Positions 51,940-61,850 of a DNA stretch of 64,000 nucleotides are shown piece after piece. Each line of letters opens with the position of its first letter. Positions within the stretch are counted from its first letter, which is position 1. The notes below the pieces were generated by a model. It had not been told where the DNA came from, did not search any database, and saw nothing but the letters and a program-made list of their open reading frames with translations. Both the position numbers and the translations under genes were made by a program. The stretch is from Bifidobacterium choladohabitans (GTDB lineage Bacteria > Actinomycetota > Actinomycetes > Actinomycetales > Bifidobacteriaceae). The stretch is taken from NCBI RefSeq assembly GCF_016102005.1, contig NZ_JACFPL010000002.1, forward strand, positions 310,001 through 374,000, read 5' to 3'.

Positions 51940-54045
51940 ATGACCGTCTTGGATGAACTGGTGGCCGGCGCCGTGGAGGATGCCAGGGGCCGGGTACAGA
52001 AGATTCCCTTGGAAAGCCTCAAGCAACAGGTCAGGAGTATGAAGCGCAAACCCCTGGATGCCGGCCGACTGCTCAGGGAGAGCGTCGGCATTCCGATCAT
52101 CGCGGAAATCAAGCGCGCCTCGCCCTCCAAGGGGTATCTTGCCGACATCAAAAATCCCGCCGCACTGGCCCGGCAGTATGCCAACGGGGGTGCCTCTGCC
52201 ATATCGGTGCTGACCGAGGGCAGACGCTTCCTGGGGTCCTTGGAGGATCTGCGGCAGGTCAGGCAGGCCGTGGGCATTCCCGTGCTCAACAAGAATTTCA
52301 TTGTCTCCGACTACCAGGTCTGGGAGTCCAGGGCCAATGGGGCCGATATGATCCTGTTGATTGTGGCGGCCTTGGATGACACCCGTCTCAAGCACCTGCT
52401 CGACCTGGCCGGGAGACTGGGCATGACCGCTCTGGTCGAGACGCATGATCGACAGGAGATCGAGCGGGCCATTGCGGCCGGCGCCAGGGTGATCGGCATC
52501 AACGCCCGGAATCTGAAGGACCTGAGCGTCGACATCGACCAGTATGCCCGGCTGGCCTCCAACCTGCCCAAGGACGTGGTCAAGGTGGCCGAGTCCGGAG
52601 TGTTCGGCACGGTCGAGCTGGAGCGGTACGCCCGTGCCGGGGCCGATGCGGTCCTGATAGGAGAAGGACTGGTCACCTCCCAGGACCGGGAGGGCACCGT
52701 CCGCTTGCTGGTTCAGGCCGGTCACCGCTTCAAGGCCGCCGAGGCCAGGCCCCTGTCGACCCATGACGGGCCCTATTTCGGCCCATATGGCGGACGTTTC
52801 GTACCTGAGGCCCTGGTTGGTGCCCTTGACGAGCTGGAGCGCGTCTACAAGGAGGCCAAGGCCGATCCGGCCTTCCGCGAGGAGTTGAACAGGCTCAACC
52901 GGGTCTATGTGGGGCGTCCCTCGGCTCTGACGCCGGCTCCCAGCTTCGCCAAGCTGATCAGCGATCGGGTCGGCGGCCAGGTCAGGGTATTCCTGAAGAG
53001 GGAGGATCTGAACCACACGGGCGCCCACAAGATCAACAACGCCCTGGGCCAAGGGCTCCTGGTCAAGCGTATGGGCAAGACACGCGTCATCGCGGAGACC
53101 GGAGCCGGTCAGCACGGCGTGGCCACGGCTACGGTCTGCGCCCTCCTGGGCTTCAAGTGCCGGATCTACATGGGCCAGATCGACGCCCGCAGGCAGGCCC
53201 TGAACGTGGCCAGGATGCGGATGCTGGGGGCCGAAGTAGTGGAGGTGACCACCGGGACCAGAATTCTCAAGGACGCCATCAACGAGGCCCTGCGCGACTG
53301 GGTGACCAACGTGGAGTCCACCCACTATCTGCTGGGCACGGTGGCCGGCCCCCATCCCTTCCCGACCATAGTCAGGGACTTTCAGAAGATCATCGGCGAA
53401 GAGGCCTCCGCACAGCTTTCCGCATATGGCATCGACCATCCTGACGGGGTTGTGGCCTGCGTGGGCGGAGGCTCCAACGCCATCGGCATCATGAACACCT
53501 TCCTGGACGATCCCCGGGTCTCCCTCTACGCATACGAGGCCGGTGGAGACGGCCCCAGCTCGGGCAAGCACGCCATCCGCCTGTCGCCAGACACAGGACA
53601 GGTCGGCGTCTTCCAGGGGACCAAGTCCTATCTGCTGGAGGACGACCAGGGCCAGACCATGGATACCTACTCCATCTCCGCCGGCCTGGATTACGCCTCG
53701 GTGGGGCCCGAGCACGCCTGGTTGCACGACATGGGCCGGGTCAAGTACGACTATGCGACCGACAAGGAGGCCATGCAGGCTTTCAGCGACCTCTGCCGGA
53801 CCGAGGGCATCATCCCTGCCCTGGAGTCCTCGCACGCCTTGGCCGGAGCCAGCAAGGCGGCCACGGACCTTCTGCGCAAGGGAATCAGGAATCCTGTCAT
53901 TCTGATCAACATCTCGGGCAGGGGCGACAAGGATGTGGCCACGGCGGGTAGATGGTTCGGCTACCTGTCCGAGCAGGAGGCCAGCGCTCTGGAAGCCCAG
54001 GCCGGGCACGGCAAGAGCGATCAAGCAGAAGAGGAGGCCCGTTGA
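51940..54045 (+). CDS. trpCB: indole-3-glycerol-phosphate synthase / tryptophan synthase beta fusion
   Basis: 701 aa fused protein. Residues 1 to about 265 are TrpC, with [10 protein letters not shown] (56-65) and the phosphate-binding VAESGVFG motif. Residues from about 270 are complete TrpB, starting [14 protein letters not shown], with the PLP lysine K364 in [14 protein letters not shown] and the GGGSNAIG loop. The two catalytic steps flanking indole release are thus on one chain. The ATG at 51940 has GGAGGGAAGGG upstream and gives a normal TrpC start; a GTG at 51880 would add 20 residues. trpA overlaps by 1 nt. Confidence 0.93.
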   Translation: MTVLDELVAGAVEDARGRVQKIPLESLKQQVRSMKRKPLDAGRLLRESVGIPIIAEIKRASPSKGYLADIKNPAALARQYANGGASAISVLTEGRRFLGSLEDLRQVRQAVGIPVLNKNFIVSDYQVWESRANGADMILLIVAALDDTRLKHLLDLAGRLGMTALVETHDRQEIERAIAAGARVIGINARNLKDLSVDIDQYARLASNLPKDVVKVAESGVFGTVELERYARAGADAVLIGEGLVTSQDREGTVRLLVQAGHRFKAAEARPLSTHDGPYFGPYGGRFVPEALVGALDELERVYKEAKADPAFREELNRLNRVYVGRPSALTPAPSFAKLISDRVGGQVRVFLKREDLNHTGAHKINNALGQGLLVKRMGKTRVIAETGAGQHGVATATVCALLGFKCRIYMGQIDARRQALNVARMRMLGAEVVEVTTGTRILKDAINEALRDWVTNVESTHYLLGTVAGPHPFPTIVRDFQKIIGEEASAQLSAYGIDHPDGVVACVGGGSNAIGIMNTFLDDPRVSLYAYEAGGDGPSSGKHAIRLSPDTGQVGVFQGTKSYLLEDDQGQTMDTYSISAGLDYASVGPEHAWLHDMGRVKYDYATDKEAMQAFSDLCRTEGIIPALESSHALAGASKAATDLLRKGIRNPVILINISGRGDKDVATAGRWFGYLSEQEASALEAQAGHGKSDQAEEEAR

Positions 54046-54944
54046 TGGTCAACCAGCAATGGCAATGGCAGAAAGCCCCCGTCCAGCCCGTTCAACCCGT
54101 CCAACCCAAGGGGCTCAGTCGCACGGCCAGTCCGGTGGCGTCCACGCTGCAGGCCCTCCGCCAGCAAGGCAGGCCGGCCTTCATCGGTTACTTCCCCTAT
54201 GGATTCCCCGACGTGCCCACATCGCTGGAGGCCATGCGGGTCATGGTGAAAAGCGGGGTCGACATCGTCGAGATCGGACTGCCCTACAGCGACCCGGTCA
54301 TGGATGGTCCGGTCATTCAGGCGGCCAGCAAGTGCGCCATCGACAATGGCGTCAAGGTGGAAGGCGTCTTCGATGCGGTCCGTCAGGTCCAGGCGGACGG
54401 TGCAAGGGCTCTGGTCATGAGCTATTGGAATCTGATTCTGCATCACGGCGTGGCGGATTTTGCACAGCGCATGGCCGAGGCAGGCGGGTCAGGTCTGGTC
54501 ACCCCGGATCTGATCGTCGACGAATCCGGGGAATGGATAGAGCAGTCGGACCGCTATGGCCTCGATCGGGTCTACCTGGTCTCGCCAGACTCCACCGATG
54601 CGCGTTTGCAACTCACCTCCCGAGCCGCCAGGGGCTTCGTCTACGCGACCTCCCGGATGGGCGTGACCGGCGAACGGACCAGCATGTCCAACTCGGCTCA
54701 GAACCTGGTGGCGAGAGTCAGGCATGCGGGAGCTCCGTATGTGTGCGTGGGCATCGGGGTTTCGACCGCCCAGCAGGCCTCCCAGGTCGGCGCCTACGCG
54801 GATGGGGTCATCGTCGGCTCGGCCCTGGTGCACTGTCTTCTGGATGACGAGGGCAGGCCGCGGAAGGACCGCAGAAAGGCTCTGGAGGCCCTGGCCGAGA
54901 TCTGCTCCGACCTGCGCTGGGGCATATCCCAGGCCAGGAAGTGA
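54045..54944 (+). CDS. trpA: tryptophan synthase alpha subunit
   Basis: 299 aa TIM-barrel enzyme cleaving indole-3-glycerol phosphate. Catalytic residues are visible as E76 in DIVEIGLPYSDP and D87 in VMDGPVI. A 30-residue N-terminal extension contains a Val-Gln-Pro repeat (PVQPVQPVQP). The start overlaps the trpCB stop (TGATG) with GAGGAGG seven nt upstream. With the fused TrpCB it completes the last three steps of tryptophan synthesis. Confidence 0.95.
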   Translation: MVNQQWQWQKAPVQPVQPVQPKGLSRTASPVASTLQALRQQGRPAFIGYFPYGFPDVPTSLEAMRVMVKSGVDIVEIGLPYSDPVMDGPVIQAASKCAIDNGVKVEGVFDAVRQVQADGARALVMSYWNLILHHGVADFAQRMAEAGGSGLVTPDLIVDESGEWIEQSDRYGLDRVYLVSPDSTDARLQLTSRAARGFVYATSRMGVTGERTSMSNSAQNLVARVRHAGAPYVCVGIGVSTAQQASQVGAYADGVIVGSALVHCLLDDEGRPRKDRRKALEALAEICSDLRWGISQARK

Positions 54945-54981
54945 GTGGGGCTGTAAGGCCCAGGGGCTAGATTGGAGCTTT

Positions 54982-55893
54982 ATGACGCTTGCCTACATTC
55001 CATCGCCGGGAATATCCAGCTTTCAACTGGGGCCGGTCACCATCAGGTTCTATGCGCTGACCATGCTCCTGGCCATCATCGTGGCTGCCTGGATCACGGC
55101 CAGGCGCTGGAAGAAGGAGGGTGGCCGGACCGACCAGATTCTGGACATCGCCATCTGCGCGGTACCGGCCGGCATAGTCGGCGCAAGGCTCTACCACGTC
55201 ATCACCACTCCGGAACGCTACTTCGGAGCTGATGGCAACCCAGCGGACATCCTGCGCATCTGGCGTGGGGGTCTGGGCATCTGGGGTGCCGTCCTCCTGG
55301 GAGCCCTGGCGGCCTGGGCCTGGTGCCGTCACAAGAATTATCCGACGGCCCTGCTGGCCGACAGCGTGGCTCCGGCCCTTCTGGTTGCCCAGGCCATCGG
55401 GCGACTGGGCAACTGGTTCAATCAGGAGCTCTACGGGGCTCCCACCACGCTGCCCTGGGGTCTGAAGATCGATGCGGCAGGTTCCGCCATCGGCAGCAGC
55501 GAACAGTGCTACGACGGGTCCACCTGCCCGACCGGCACCCTCTTTCAGCCCACATTCCTATACGAGATGATCTGGAACCTGATCGGCGCGGCCCTCCTGG
55601 TCTGGATCGGCCACAAGGCGGTGAATGTGCTCAAGGCCGGATCCCTCTTCGCCCTCTATGTCATGTGGTACACCCTGGGGCGCACCTGGATCGAGGCCCT
55701 TCGCATCGACTTCGCCCACGAATTCCTTGGGGTCAGGATCAACGTCTGGGTTTCCATGACGGTCTTCTTCCTGGCGGCTGCGGCCTTCGTCCTCATAATG
55801 CGCAAGGGCAAGCCGACCTCCCTGCTGTCCGAAAAGCTGAGGACCATCACCGAGCTCGAGGTGCGTCAGGAATCCGAGGCCCGGAGCAAGTAG
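54982..55893 (+). CDS. lgt: prolipoprotein diacylglyceryl transferase
   Basis: 303 aa inner-membrane enzyme attaching diacylglycerol to the lipobox cysteine of prolipoproteins such as the two lipoproteins in this window. About seven membrane segments are seen, with the signature GRLGNWFNQELYGAPT and the WRGGLGIWG motif. The ATG at 54982 follows GGAG by five nt. It begins 37 nt after trpA. The C-terminus is a short charged tail. Confidence 0.94.
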   Translation: MTLAYIPSPGISSFQLGPVTIRFYALTMLLAIIVAAWITARRWKKEGGRTDQILDIAICAVPAGIVGARLYHVITTPERYFGADGNPADILRIWRGGLGIWGAVLLGALAAWAWCRHKNYPTALLADSVAPALLVAQAIGRLGNWFNQELYGAPTTLPWGLKIDAAGSAIGSSEQCYDGSTCPTGTLFQPTFLYEMIWNLIGAALLVWIGHKAVNVLKAGSLFALYVMWYTLGRTWIEALRIDFAHEFLGVRINVWVSMTVFFLAAAAFVLIMRKGKPTSLLSEKLRTITELEVRQESEARSK

Positions 55894-55983
55894 GACAGGG
55901 GTCGGCCATCCAAGGGTCGGGACCTGTGCAATTGAGCCACAAACCGGCGCCACCGGTCTTCCGTACAACATAGAATAATCTCC

Positions 55984-56649
55984 ATGAGCATTCAGATAGC
56001 ACCCAGCATTCTTTCCGCCGATTTCGCCAACTTGGAGCGGGATCTCAAGGCTATTGCCAATGCCGATATGGTCCATGTGGATGTGATGGACCATCATTTC
56101 GTTCCCAACCTGACGCTTGGCGAGCCCGTGGTGGAGCGCATCTGCCAGGTGACCGACCTGCCGGTGGATGTGCATCTGATGATCGAGGACCCCGACCGCT
56201 GGGCCCCTGAATTCGCCAAGCTGGGTGTCGCCTCCGTCACCTTCCACACCGGAGCCGTCCATGCCCCGGTCCGTCTGGCCCGCCAGCTGCACGACATGGG
56301 GGTCAAGGCCTGCCTGGCCGTGCGCCCCGCCGAGCCTGTGGAGCCCATTTTCGATATTCTCGATGAATTTGACATGATTCTGGTCATGACCGTGGAGCCG
56401 GGCTTCGGCGGCCAGAAGTTCCTGGACAATCAGATGCCCAAGACCCGCCGCCTGCGTGACCAGATCACCGCCCGCGGCCTGAAGACCCACATTCAGGTGG
56501 ATGGCGGGGTAAGCCCCACCACGGCTCCCATAGTGGCAGAGGCTGGGGCCGATGTTCTGGTGGCGGGCTCTGCGGTCTACGGTGCTGACGACCCGGCCAA
56601 GGCCATTGACCAGATCAGGCAGGCCGCTCAGGTAAGCTACAAGGACTGA
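55984..56649 (+). CDS. rpe: ribulose-phosphate 3-epimerase
   Basis: 221 aa TIM-barrel epimerase interconverting ribulose and xylulose 5-phosphates, important in the phosphoketolase pathway of bifidobacteria. [41 protein letters not shown] and QVDGGVSP motifs are all intact. No Shine-Dalgarno is visible; TAGAAT ends 8 nt before the ATG, so the message may be leaderless. Confidence 0.95.
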   Translation: MSIQIAPSILSADFANLERDLKAIANADMVHVDVMDHHFVPNLTLGEPVVERICQVTDLPVDVHLMIEDPDRWAPEFAKLGVASVTFHTGAVHAPVRLARQLHDMGVKACLAVRPAEPVEPIFDILDEFDMILVMTVEPGFGGQKFLDNQMPKTRRLRDQITARGLKTHIQVDGGVSPTTAPIVAEAGADVLVAGSAVYGADDPAKAIDQIRQAAQVSYKD

Positions 56650-56680
56650 CAGGTTTCGCAGGAAGAATGGAGATAGCCAG

Positions 56681-56944
56681 ATGAAGACCTTCGACGGGTT
56701 GTTTGAGGAGCTGACGACCAAGGCCAAGGAGCGCCCGGAAGGATCCCTGACCGTTGACGAGCTGGACAAGGGCACGCATTTCATCGGCAAGAAGATCAAT
56801 GAAGAGGCCGGAGAGACCTGGATCGCTGCTGAGTACGAGGGCAAGGAGCGGACCGCCGAGGAGATGAGCCAGCTGCTGTATCACATCCAGGTCATGATGA
56901 TCGATCGGGGCATCACCCTGGAGGATGTCTACAGGTATCTGTGA
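56681..56944 (+). CDS. hisE: phosphoribosyl-ATP pyrophosphatase
   Basis: 87 aa all-alpha NTP pyrophosphatase of histidine synthesis step two. The metal motif is in [19 protein letters not shown] and the tail [19 protein letters not shown] is typical. Start follows GGAG. It precedes hisG by 50 nt, and the pair supplies steps two and one of the pathway. Confidence 0.95.
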   Translation: MKTFDGLFEELTTKAKERPEGSLTVDELDKGTHFIGKKINEEAGETWIAAEYEGKERTAEEMSQLLYHIQVMMIDRGITLEDVYRYL

Positions 56945-56994
56945 CCCCCGTTCCCATCCCGCTGTAGATTCGCTTCCGCAATTAGGAGGTTACC

Positions 56995-57846
56995 GTGTTG
57001 AAGGTCGCGGTGCCCAATAAAGGCATGTTGTCCCAGCCCGCATGGAGGCTGCTGTCAGAGTCCGGCTATCGTCTGCGTTCCAACGAACGGCAACTGGTGG
57101 TCGATGACGTCGACAACGACATCCAGCTCTTTTACTTAAGGCCCAACGACATAGCGGTCTATGTCGGCCTGGGAACCATCGATCTGGGCATCACCGGACG
57201 TGATCTTCTGCTCAACTCCGGTACCGGTGCCGTCGAGGTCACGCAGCTGGGATTCGGCGCTTCCACCTTCAGGTTCGCCGCTCCGGAGGCCAGCTCCATC
57301 AGCACCTTGTCGGACGTGGACGGCAAGCGGATCGGAACCACCTTCGACCGGCTTCTTGAGGACTACCTGACCAGCAAGGGGCTCAAGGCCGAACTGATCC
57401 ACCTGGACGGGGCGGTGGAGTCGTCGGTTCAGCTGGGAGTAGCCGACCTGATCGCCGATGTGGTCTCCACCGGCACCACCCTGCGCAACGCCGGGCTTCG
57501 GGTCTTCGGTGATCCCATTCTGAAGTCGGAAGGGATTCTCATCAGGTCGCCACGCCTGGATCCGAATGATGAACGGTTGGCAGTCATGTCCCGTAGGCTG
57601 GAGGGTGTGCTGACAGCCCGCCGCTATGTACTGATGGATTACGACATCCCGGTCGAGCGTGTAGCCATGGCTGTAGGCATCACGCCCGGGTACGAGTCGC
57701 CGACGGTCTCCTCCCTGCACGACAAGCAGTGGGCGGCTGTCAGGGCCATGGTCCCCAGGGACCAGGTGAACAACCTCATGGACCGGCTCTATGAGATTGG
57801 TGCGCGTGCCATCCTTGTAACAGCCCTTCAAGCTTCTAGAATGTAG
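56995..57846 (+). CDS. hisG: ATP phosphoribosyltransferase
   Basis: 283 aa long-form HisG with a C-terminal ACT-like regulatory domain, catalysing the committed step of histidine synthesis. [17 protein letters not shown] opens the protein, and LGITGRDLL plus the PRPP loop ([12 protein letters not shown]) are present. The GTG start lies five nt after AGGAGG. Being long-form, it should be feedback-inhibited by histidine and not need HisZ. Confidence 0.95.
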   Translation: MLKVAVPNKGMLSQPAWRLLSESGYRLRSNERQLVVDDVDNDIQLFYLRPNDIAVYVGLGTIDLGITGRDLLLNSGTGAVEVTQLGFGASTFRFAAPEASSISTLSDVDGKRIGTTFDRLLEDYLTSKGLKAELIHLDGAVESSVQLGVADLIADVVSTGTTLRNAGLRVFGDPILKSEGILIRSPRLDPNDERLAVMSRRLEGVLTARRYVLMDYDIPVERVAMAVGITPGYESPTVSSLHDKQWAAVRAMVPRDQVNNLMDRLYEIGARAILVTALQASRM

Positions 57847-57850
57847 TCGG

Positions 57851-58465
57851 ATGGCACTGATCGATCGAATTTCACGCAGCAGGTACAGCCCTGAGCCGCG
57901 GTCCGTGATTCTCACGGTACCCAATGTGATCAGCATGCTCCGTATCCTGTCCATACCCCTTATTGCCTACCTGGTGGCCAATCGCCATCTGATCATCTCC
58001 CTGGTGGTCATGCTGATTTCGGCCCTGTCGGATGGGGTGGATGGGATCATTGCCCGTAGGTTCAACCAGGTCAGCAAGCTGGGGCAGATCCTGGATCCGG
58101 TTGCCGATCGCCTGCTCATTCTCTGCTCCGTCCTTGCCCTGAGCATCGCCTCCATACTGCCCTGGTGGCTTCTGGCCCTGGTCGGTGCGAGGGATGTGCT
58201 CATGGGCCTGCTGGTTCTGGCGCTGGCCCAGCACGGCTATGGCCCTCTGCCGGTCCACTTTGCTGGCAAGACCGGGACGGCCGTGCTCATGCTGGCTATA
58301 CCTGCCCTTATCTTTGCGGATGTGGGCACTTCGGCCTTCTTCCGCTTCTTCCATCTTGTGGCTCTTGCGGCCGTCATCTGGGGTGTGGCGCTTTACTGGC
58401 TGGCGGGGCTGATCTACGCACGTCAAGGTATTGGACTGCTTCGTCGGGACGGCCATCATGACTGA
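57851..58465 (+). CDS. pgsA: CDP-alcohol phosphatidyltransferase (PgsA-type)
   Basis: 204 aa membrane enzyme. The complete family motif is visible: DGVDGIIARRFNQ followed by LGQILDPVADR. It uses CDP-diacylglycerol with glycerol 3-phosphate or an inositol/cardiolipin acceptor. Position at the head of the DUF881-Sbp-DUF881-FHA block matches mycobacterial pgsA2. It begins 4 nt after hisG and overlaps the next gene by 8 nt. Confidence 0.88.
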   Translation: MALIDRISRSRYSPEPRSVILTVPNVISMLRILSIPLIAYLVANRHLIISLVVMLISALSDGVDGIIARRFNQVSKLGQILDPVADRLLILCSVLALSIASILPWWLLALVGARDVLMGLLVLALAQHGYGPLPVHFAGKTGTAVLMLAIPALIFADVGTSAFFRFFHLVALAAVIWGVALYWLAGLIYARQGIGLLRRDGHHD

Positions 58466-59414
58466 GCCACAGATGACGCCTGAATCCTTCCCCGTGCCGC
58501 CCGACCGTGCCCTGATTCACCGCCGGGCGGCTTTTTCACATTCCACCGCTGGTCTGGACCGTCACTATGTGGATCAGGAGAGCTCCGAACCCGCCCAGGA
58601 GTCCATTCGTCGTCGCATGGCCGATGAGTCCCTGAGGCTGATCGATGATCTGACCAACCGTCCCATGGATCCCATGTTCGAGGATGCCCGCCTGCTGCCC
58701 GCTGAGCGCAGGTCGCCCCTGAGCGTCTGGATCAACAGGATCCTGGTCTTCGTCATCTGTGTGCTGGTCGGATTGGCCGGCACGGGCATTGTTCAGGTGT
58801 TGCACCGGGACCCACGTCAGAAGGTGCGCGAAAAGCTGATAACCCAGGTGGAAGCGGTCAGCAAGCGTGCCAACGACCTTAACGGGCAGATTTCAGACCT
58901 CAACGGCAATATCGACACACTGTCGGGTCAAGTGGGCGGCCAAGGCCAGAACAGCACCCAGACCGCCGATGATCTGACCAATGGTACCAGCAAGGTGCAG
59001 GGCCAGGGCATCGTCATCACCCTGGCCAACCCGATAGCCTCCAAGGATTCCCGGGACAACGCTGATCAGATCAAACTGGTCACGGACCAGGACCTGCAGT
59101 GGTTCCTGACCAAGCTCTGGTCTGCGGGAGCCGAGGCCATCGCCATCAACGGCAATAGAATAGGAACGCAGACCTCCGTGCGCACGGCCGGTCAGACCAT
59201 CCTGGTGGGGACTGCCTCCATCGAGGCACCCTACAAGATCGAGGCCATCGGCGACCAGAGTGCTCTGTCTGATCTGATGGCTCGCAGCGATCTGCAGACT
59301 CGCCTGCGTGACCTGAAGAACGCGAACATCACCGTCAATGTGACCAAGCAGCGGCGCCTGAACCTGAACGCTGTAGGTCTGCCCAATCTGTCCTATGCCG
59401 GAAGGAGTCATTGA
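58458..59414 (+). CDS. DUF881 family membrane protein, first copy
   Basis: 318 aa protein with a 90-residue cytoplasmic N-terminus, one membrane segment at about 92-115, a coiled-coil stretch (about 120-175), then an extracellular DUF881 domain (GQGIVITLANP, AGAEAIAINGNRIG, YKIEAIGD). DUF881 proteins occur in Gram-positives near division or envelope genes; their activity is unknown. ATG at 58458 overlaps pgsA by 8 nt. Corresponds in order to mycobacterial Rv1823. Confidence 0.85.
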   Translation: MTEPQMTPESFPVPPDRALIHRRAAFSHSTAGLDRHYVDQESSEPAQESIRRRMADESLRLIDDLTNRPMDPMFEDARLLPAERRSPLSVWINRILVFVICVLVGLAGTGIVQVLHRDPRQKVREKLITQVEAVSKRANDLNGQISDLNGNIDTLSGQVGGQGQNSTQTADDLTNGTSKVQGQGIVITLANPIASKDSRDNADQIKLVTDQDLQWFLTKLWSAGAEAIAINGNRIGTQTSVRTAGQTILVGTASIEAPYKIEAIGDQSALSDLMARSDLQTRLRDLKNANITVNVTKQRRLNLNAVGLPNLSYAGRSH

Positions 59415-59415
59415 C

Positions 59416-59748
59416 ATGTCGGCAATTCTCGGCCTGATCCTAGGTGTGGTGGCGGGCATCTTCCTCAAGCCCGACATTCCCATCGTCCTGCAGCCCTACC
59501 TGCCCATCATGGTGGTGGCGGCCCTGGACGCGTTGATGGGCGCGGTCCGTTCCTACTTCGAGCGCAGCTTCTCGGACCGGGTCTTCGTGGTCTCCTTCAT
59601 CTCCAACGTGATCACCGCCACTCTTCTGGTCTTCCTCGGCAACCAGCTGGGTGTGGGCTCCCAGCTGTCCACGGCCGTCATCGTGGTCCTGGGTATCCGC
59701 ATCTTCTCCAACGTCTCCGCTATCCGACGGTTCATTTTCAAGGGGTGA
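59416..59748 (+). CDS. small basic protein Sbp (DUF1290)
   Basis: 110 aa, three-segment membrane protein. The starting LGLILGVVAGIFLKPDIP and the central ALDALMGAVRSYFE are typical of the DUF1290/Sbp family found between paired DUF881 genes. ATG has GAAGGAG eight nt upstream. Function is unknown. Confidence 0.88.
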   Translation: MSAILGLILGVVAGIFLKPDIPIVLQPYLPIMVVAALDALMGAVRSYFERSFSDRVFVVSFISNVITATLLVFLGNQLGVGSQLSTAVIVVLGIRIFSNVSAIRRFIFKG

Positions 59749-59752
59749 GCAC

Positions 59753-60586
59753 ATGAGACACACCCTCAGGAAAAAGCGCGATGAACAGATGCCCGAGAGC
59801 ATTCCGCCCAGGCGGCCTGGACGGGTCAGGGCTCCATCCGACGACACGCAGACCGGTGCTTTCCCGGTGGTTCGTCGGCGGCCTCTGCGCACACTCAACT
59901 CCAACGCCACCAGGGTCAGGCTGGTCACCAGCGTCCTGGTGGCCCTTATGTGCGCCCTGCTGGGCTTCGGGTACGCGGTCCAGGTGCGCAATAATCAGTC
60001 CTCCTACCAGAGCCTGTCCGAGGAAGAGCTGGTGCGGGTGCTGGACGAGACCAGCAACCAGGTCGACAAGCTGGAGGAGCGCAAGAGCCAGCTCAACCAG
60101 CAGCTGACCTCCATCAAGTCCGCCGCCGACAAGCAGAAGGAGGCCGCCCGCATCGCCCAGCAGAACGAACAGAGCAGCGGCATCCTGTCCGGACGGCTGC
60201 CGGCCCAGGGCAGGGGAGTGGTCGTAACGGTCACTGAGGACAGCGACCGCGTGGATGCCTCGACCATGTTCAACCTTATCGAGGAGTTGCGCAATGCCGG
60301 GGCTGAGGTCATATCCTTCAACGATGTCCGGGTAGTCACCAACACCTATCTGCTGGATACCCGCACCGGCCTGCAGTGCGACCACGCCAAGCTGCACAGC
60401 CCCTATGTCGTCAAGGCCATCGGGGATCCGGACAGCCTGCAGAATGCCATTCAGATAGCCGGGGGAGTAGGCTCGCGGATCAAGGTGCAATTCCATGCAT
60501 CCGTATCAGTGGACCAGTCCGATAGTGTCAAAATCGACCAGGTTCGACGCGTGCAGGATTATCAGTATGCAAAGCCTGTAGAATAG
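59753..60586 (+). CDS. DUF881 family membrane protein, second copy
   Basis: 277 aa protein with a basic N-terminus, a membrane segment at about 56-77, a long coiled coil (about 88-150) and a DUF881 domain (GRGVVVTVTEDSDR, NAGAEVISFNDVR). It is a paralogue of the copy at 58458. Begins 4 nt after sbp; the start follows AAGGGGTG. The pair may form an envelope complex with Sbp between them. Confidence 0.85.
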   Translation: MRHTLRKKRDEQMPESIPPRRPGRVRAPSDDTQTGAFPVVRRRPLRTLNSNATRVRLVTSVLVALMCALLGFGYAVQVRNNQSSYQSLSEEELVRVLDETSNQVDKLEERKSQLNQQLTSIKSAADKQKEAARIAQQNEQSSGILSGRLPAQGRGVVVTVTEDSDRVDASTMFNLIEELRNAGAEVISFNDVRVVTNTYLLDTRTGLQCDHAKLHSPYVVKAIGDPDSLQNAIQIAGGVGSRIKVQFHASVSVDQSDSVKIDQVRRVQDYQYAKPVE

Positions 60587-60592
60587 GCAGTT

Positions 60593-61036
60593 ATGACAGA
60601 ACCTATTCCCACTGCGGGCGAGACGACCATCATCGGCATGCCGGCCCTGAATATTCCAGTCACCTCCAACGGTGACCGTCCACTGACCAAGGACGACCTG
60701 GAGACCATGGCCCGATTGCCTGAGGGTACAGCCCTACTGATCTCTACCAGGGGAGCGGTGTCGGGATCGCGCTACCTGCTGGACGAGGATCAGGTCAGTG
60801 TGGGGCGCGATCCGAAGGCGGACATTCTGTTGGACGACTCGACGGTCTCCCGCGCGCACGCCATTTTCGTTCGGACCGATCATGGCTTCCGTGTCGAGGA
60901 CACGGGCAGTCTCAACGGCACCTACGTCAACCGTGAACGCGTGGACCAGGCCGACCTGCACAACGGCGATGAGATCATGATCGGCAAGTTCAGGCTGGTC
61001 TACTTCGATAATCGGGCAGTCATCTCCAAGAACTGA
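60593..61036 (+). CDS. garA: FHA-domain protein, GarA/OdhI-like
   Basis: 147 aa protein. The N-terminal ETT (10-12) matches the threonine motif phosphorylated by PknB/PknG in GarA and OdhI. The FHA core follows: VGRDPKADILLDDSTVSRAH and GSLNGTYVNRERV. In corynebacteria and mycobacteria the unphosphorylated form inhibits 2-oxoglutarate dehydrogenase and glutamate enzymes. Bifidobacteria lack the full TCA cycle, so the target is probably different, perhaps glutamate metabolism. No kinase gene is in the window. Confidence 0.9.
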   Translation: MTEPIPTAGETTIIGMPALNIPVTSNGDRPLTKDDLETMARLPEGTALLISTRGAVSGSRYLLDEDQVSVGRDPKADILLDDSTVSRAHAIFVRTDHGFRVEDTGSLNGTYVNRERVDQADLHNGDEIMIGKFRLVYFDNRAVISKN

Positions 61037-61049
61037 CAGGGGGCTTGAC

Positions 61050-61646
61050 ATGGCCGAAGAGGCGCCGACGCTGGTCCAGGGTGAGCTCTTTTCGCCTGAG
61101 CAGGCCGAGGGCACGACCCGGGGCTACCGAGGCACGGTCGCGGCCAAGGTTGCCGGCATCACCTATCGGCAGCTGGATTATTGGGCTCGCAAACGGATTG
61201 TAGAGCCATCCATCAAGGCCTCGCACGGTTCAGGCTCACGTAGGCTTTATTCCTTCAAGGATGTGGTCATCCTGGCTGTCCTCAAGCGCCTCCTGGATGC
61301 CGGTGTCAACCTGGTCAACGCTACGAGCACTGTGGCTTATCTTGAGCGTCGGACCGTCGGCCAGCTGGAGCACGTGACCGTGGTCTGCGACGGCGACGAG
61401 GTCACCGAATGCTCAGGCCCCGATCAGGTATTCGCCTTGATGCAGTCCGGGCGTGCCGTCTTTGCTATCTCTGTGGGCGCAATCTGGCATCGCATGGATC
61501 TGGAATTGCAGACCTGCGACCATGTGGATTTGACTACCGGACAGCTGACACCGGGAATACCTGAGCGGCCCATCGATGAACTGACGGCCATGCGCCTGCG
61601 CCAGCGTCTGGAGCACCAGCATGAGCAGCGTCAGCGGGCTGCATGA
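61050..61646 (+). CDS. MerR-family transcriptional regulator (Rv1828-like)
   Basis: 198 aa regulator with a winged helix at about 26-80 (ITYRQLDYWARKRIVEPS, then GSGSRRLYSFKDVVILAVLKRLLDAG). The C-terminal domain is the one of the Rv1828/GarA-linked MerR group rather than a metal-binding loop; no cysteine ligands are placed as in MerR itself. Position directly after the FHA gene is conserved in actinobacteria. Target genes are unknown. Confidence 0.88.
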   Translation: MAEEAPTLVQGELFSPEQAEGTTRGYRGTVAAKVAGITYRQLDYWARKRIVEPSIKASHGSGSRRLYSFKDVVILAVLKRLLDAGVNLVNATSTVAYLERRTVGQLEHVTVVCDGDEVTECSGPDQVFALMQSGRAVFAISVGAIWHRMDLELQTCDHVDLTTGQLTPGIPERPIDELTAMRLRQRLEHQHEQRQRAA

Positions 61647-61850
61647 ATCGACGAGGACAACATTGGCGAACAGCGTATGGCGAGCTAAATAGGGGAGAAA
61701 AACAATAAATAATATGACATAACGTACATTATCGGCTTACTAGGTCATGATTTCGATTTTGCCGTTTTCCGGTGATTTTCCAGCGATTTAATGGTCTCTT
61801 TATTATGGTCGTCTCGGTGACGTTGCAAGAGCATCGCTCACAATTATCAA
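61647..61850. other. AT-rich intergenic stretch after the MerR gene
   Basis: About 200 nt with markedly higher A+T than the rest of the window, including AATAAATAATATGACAT. No gene, tRNA or complete promoter was recognised. It separates the plus-strand FHA block from the minus-strand rbpA group. Confidence 0.5.

Noticed and set aside
51748-54024. Open frame of 758 codons antisense to trpCB
   Set aside because: High-GC antisense shadow; the sense protein is fully explained and the antisense has no recognisable motif.
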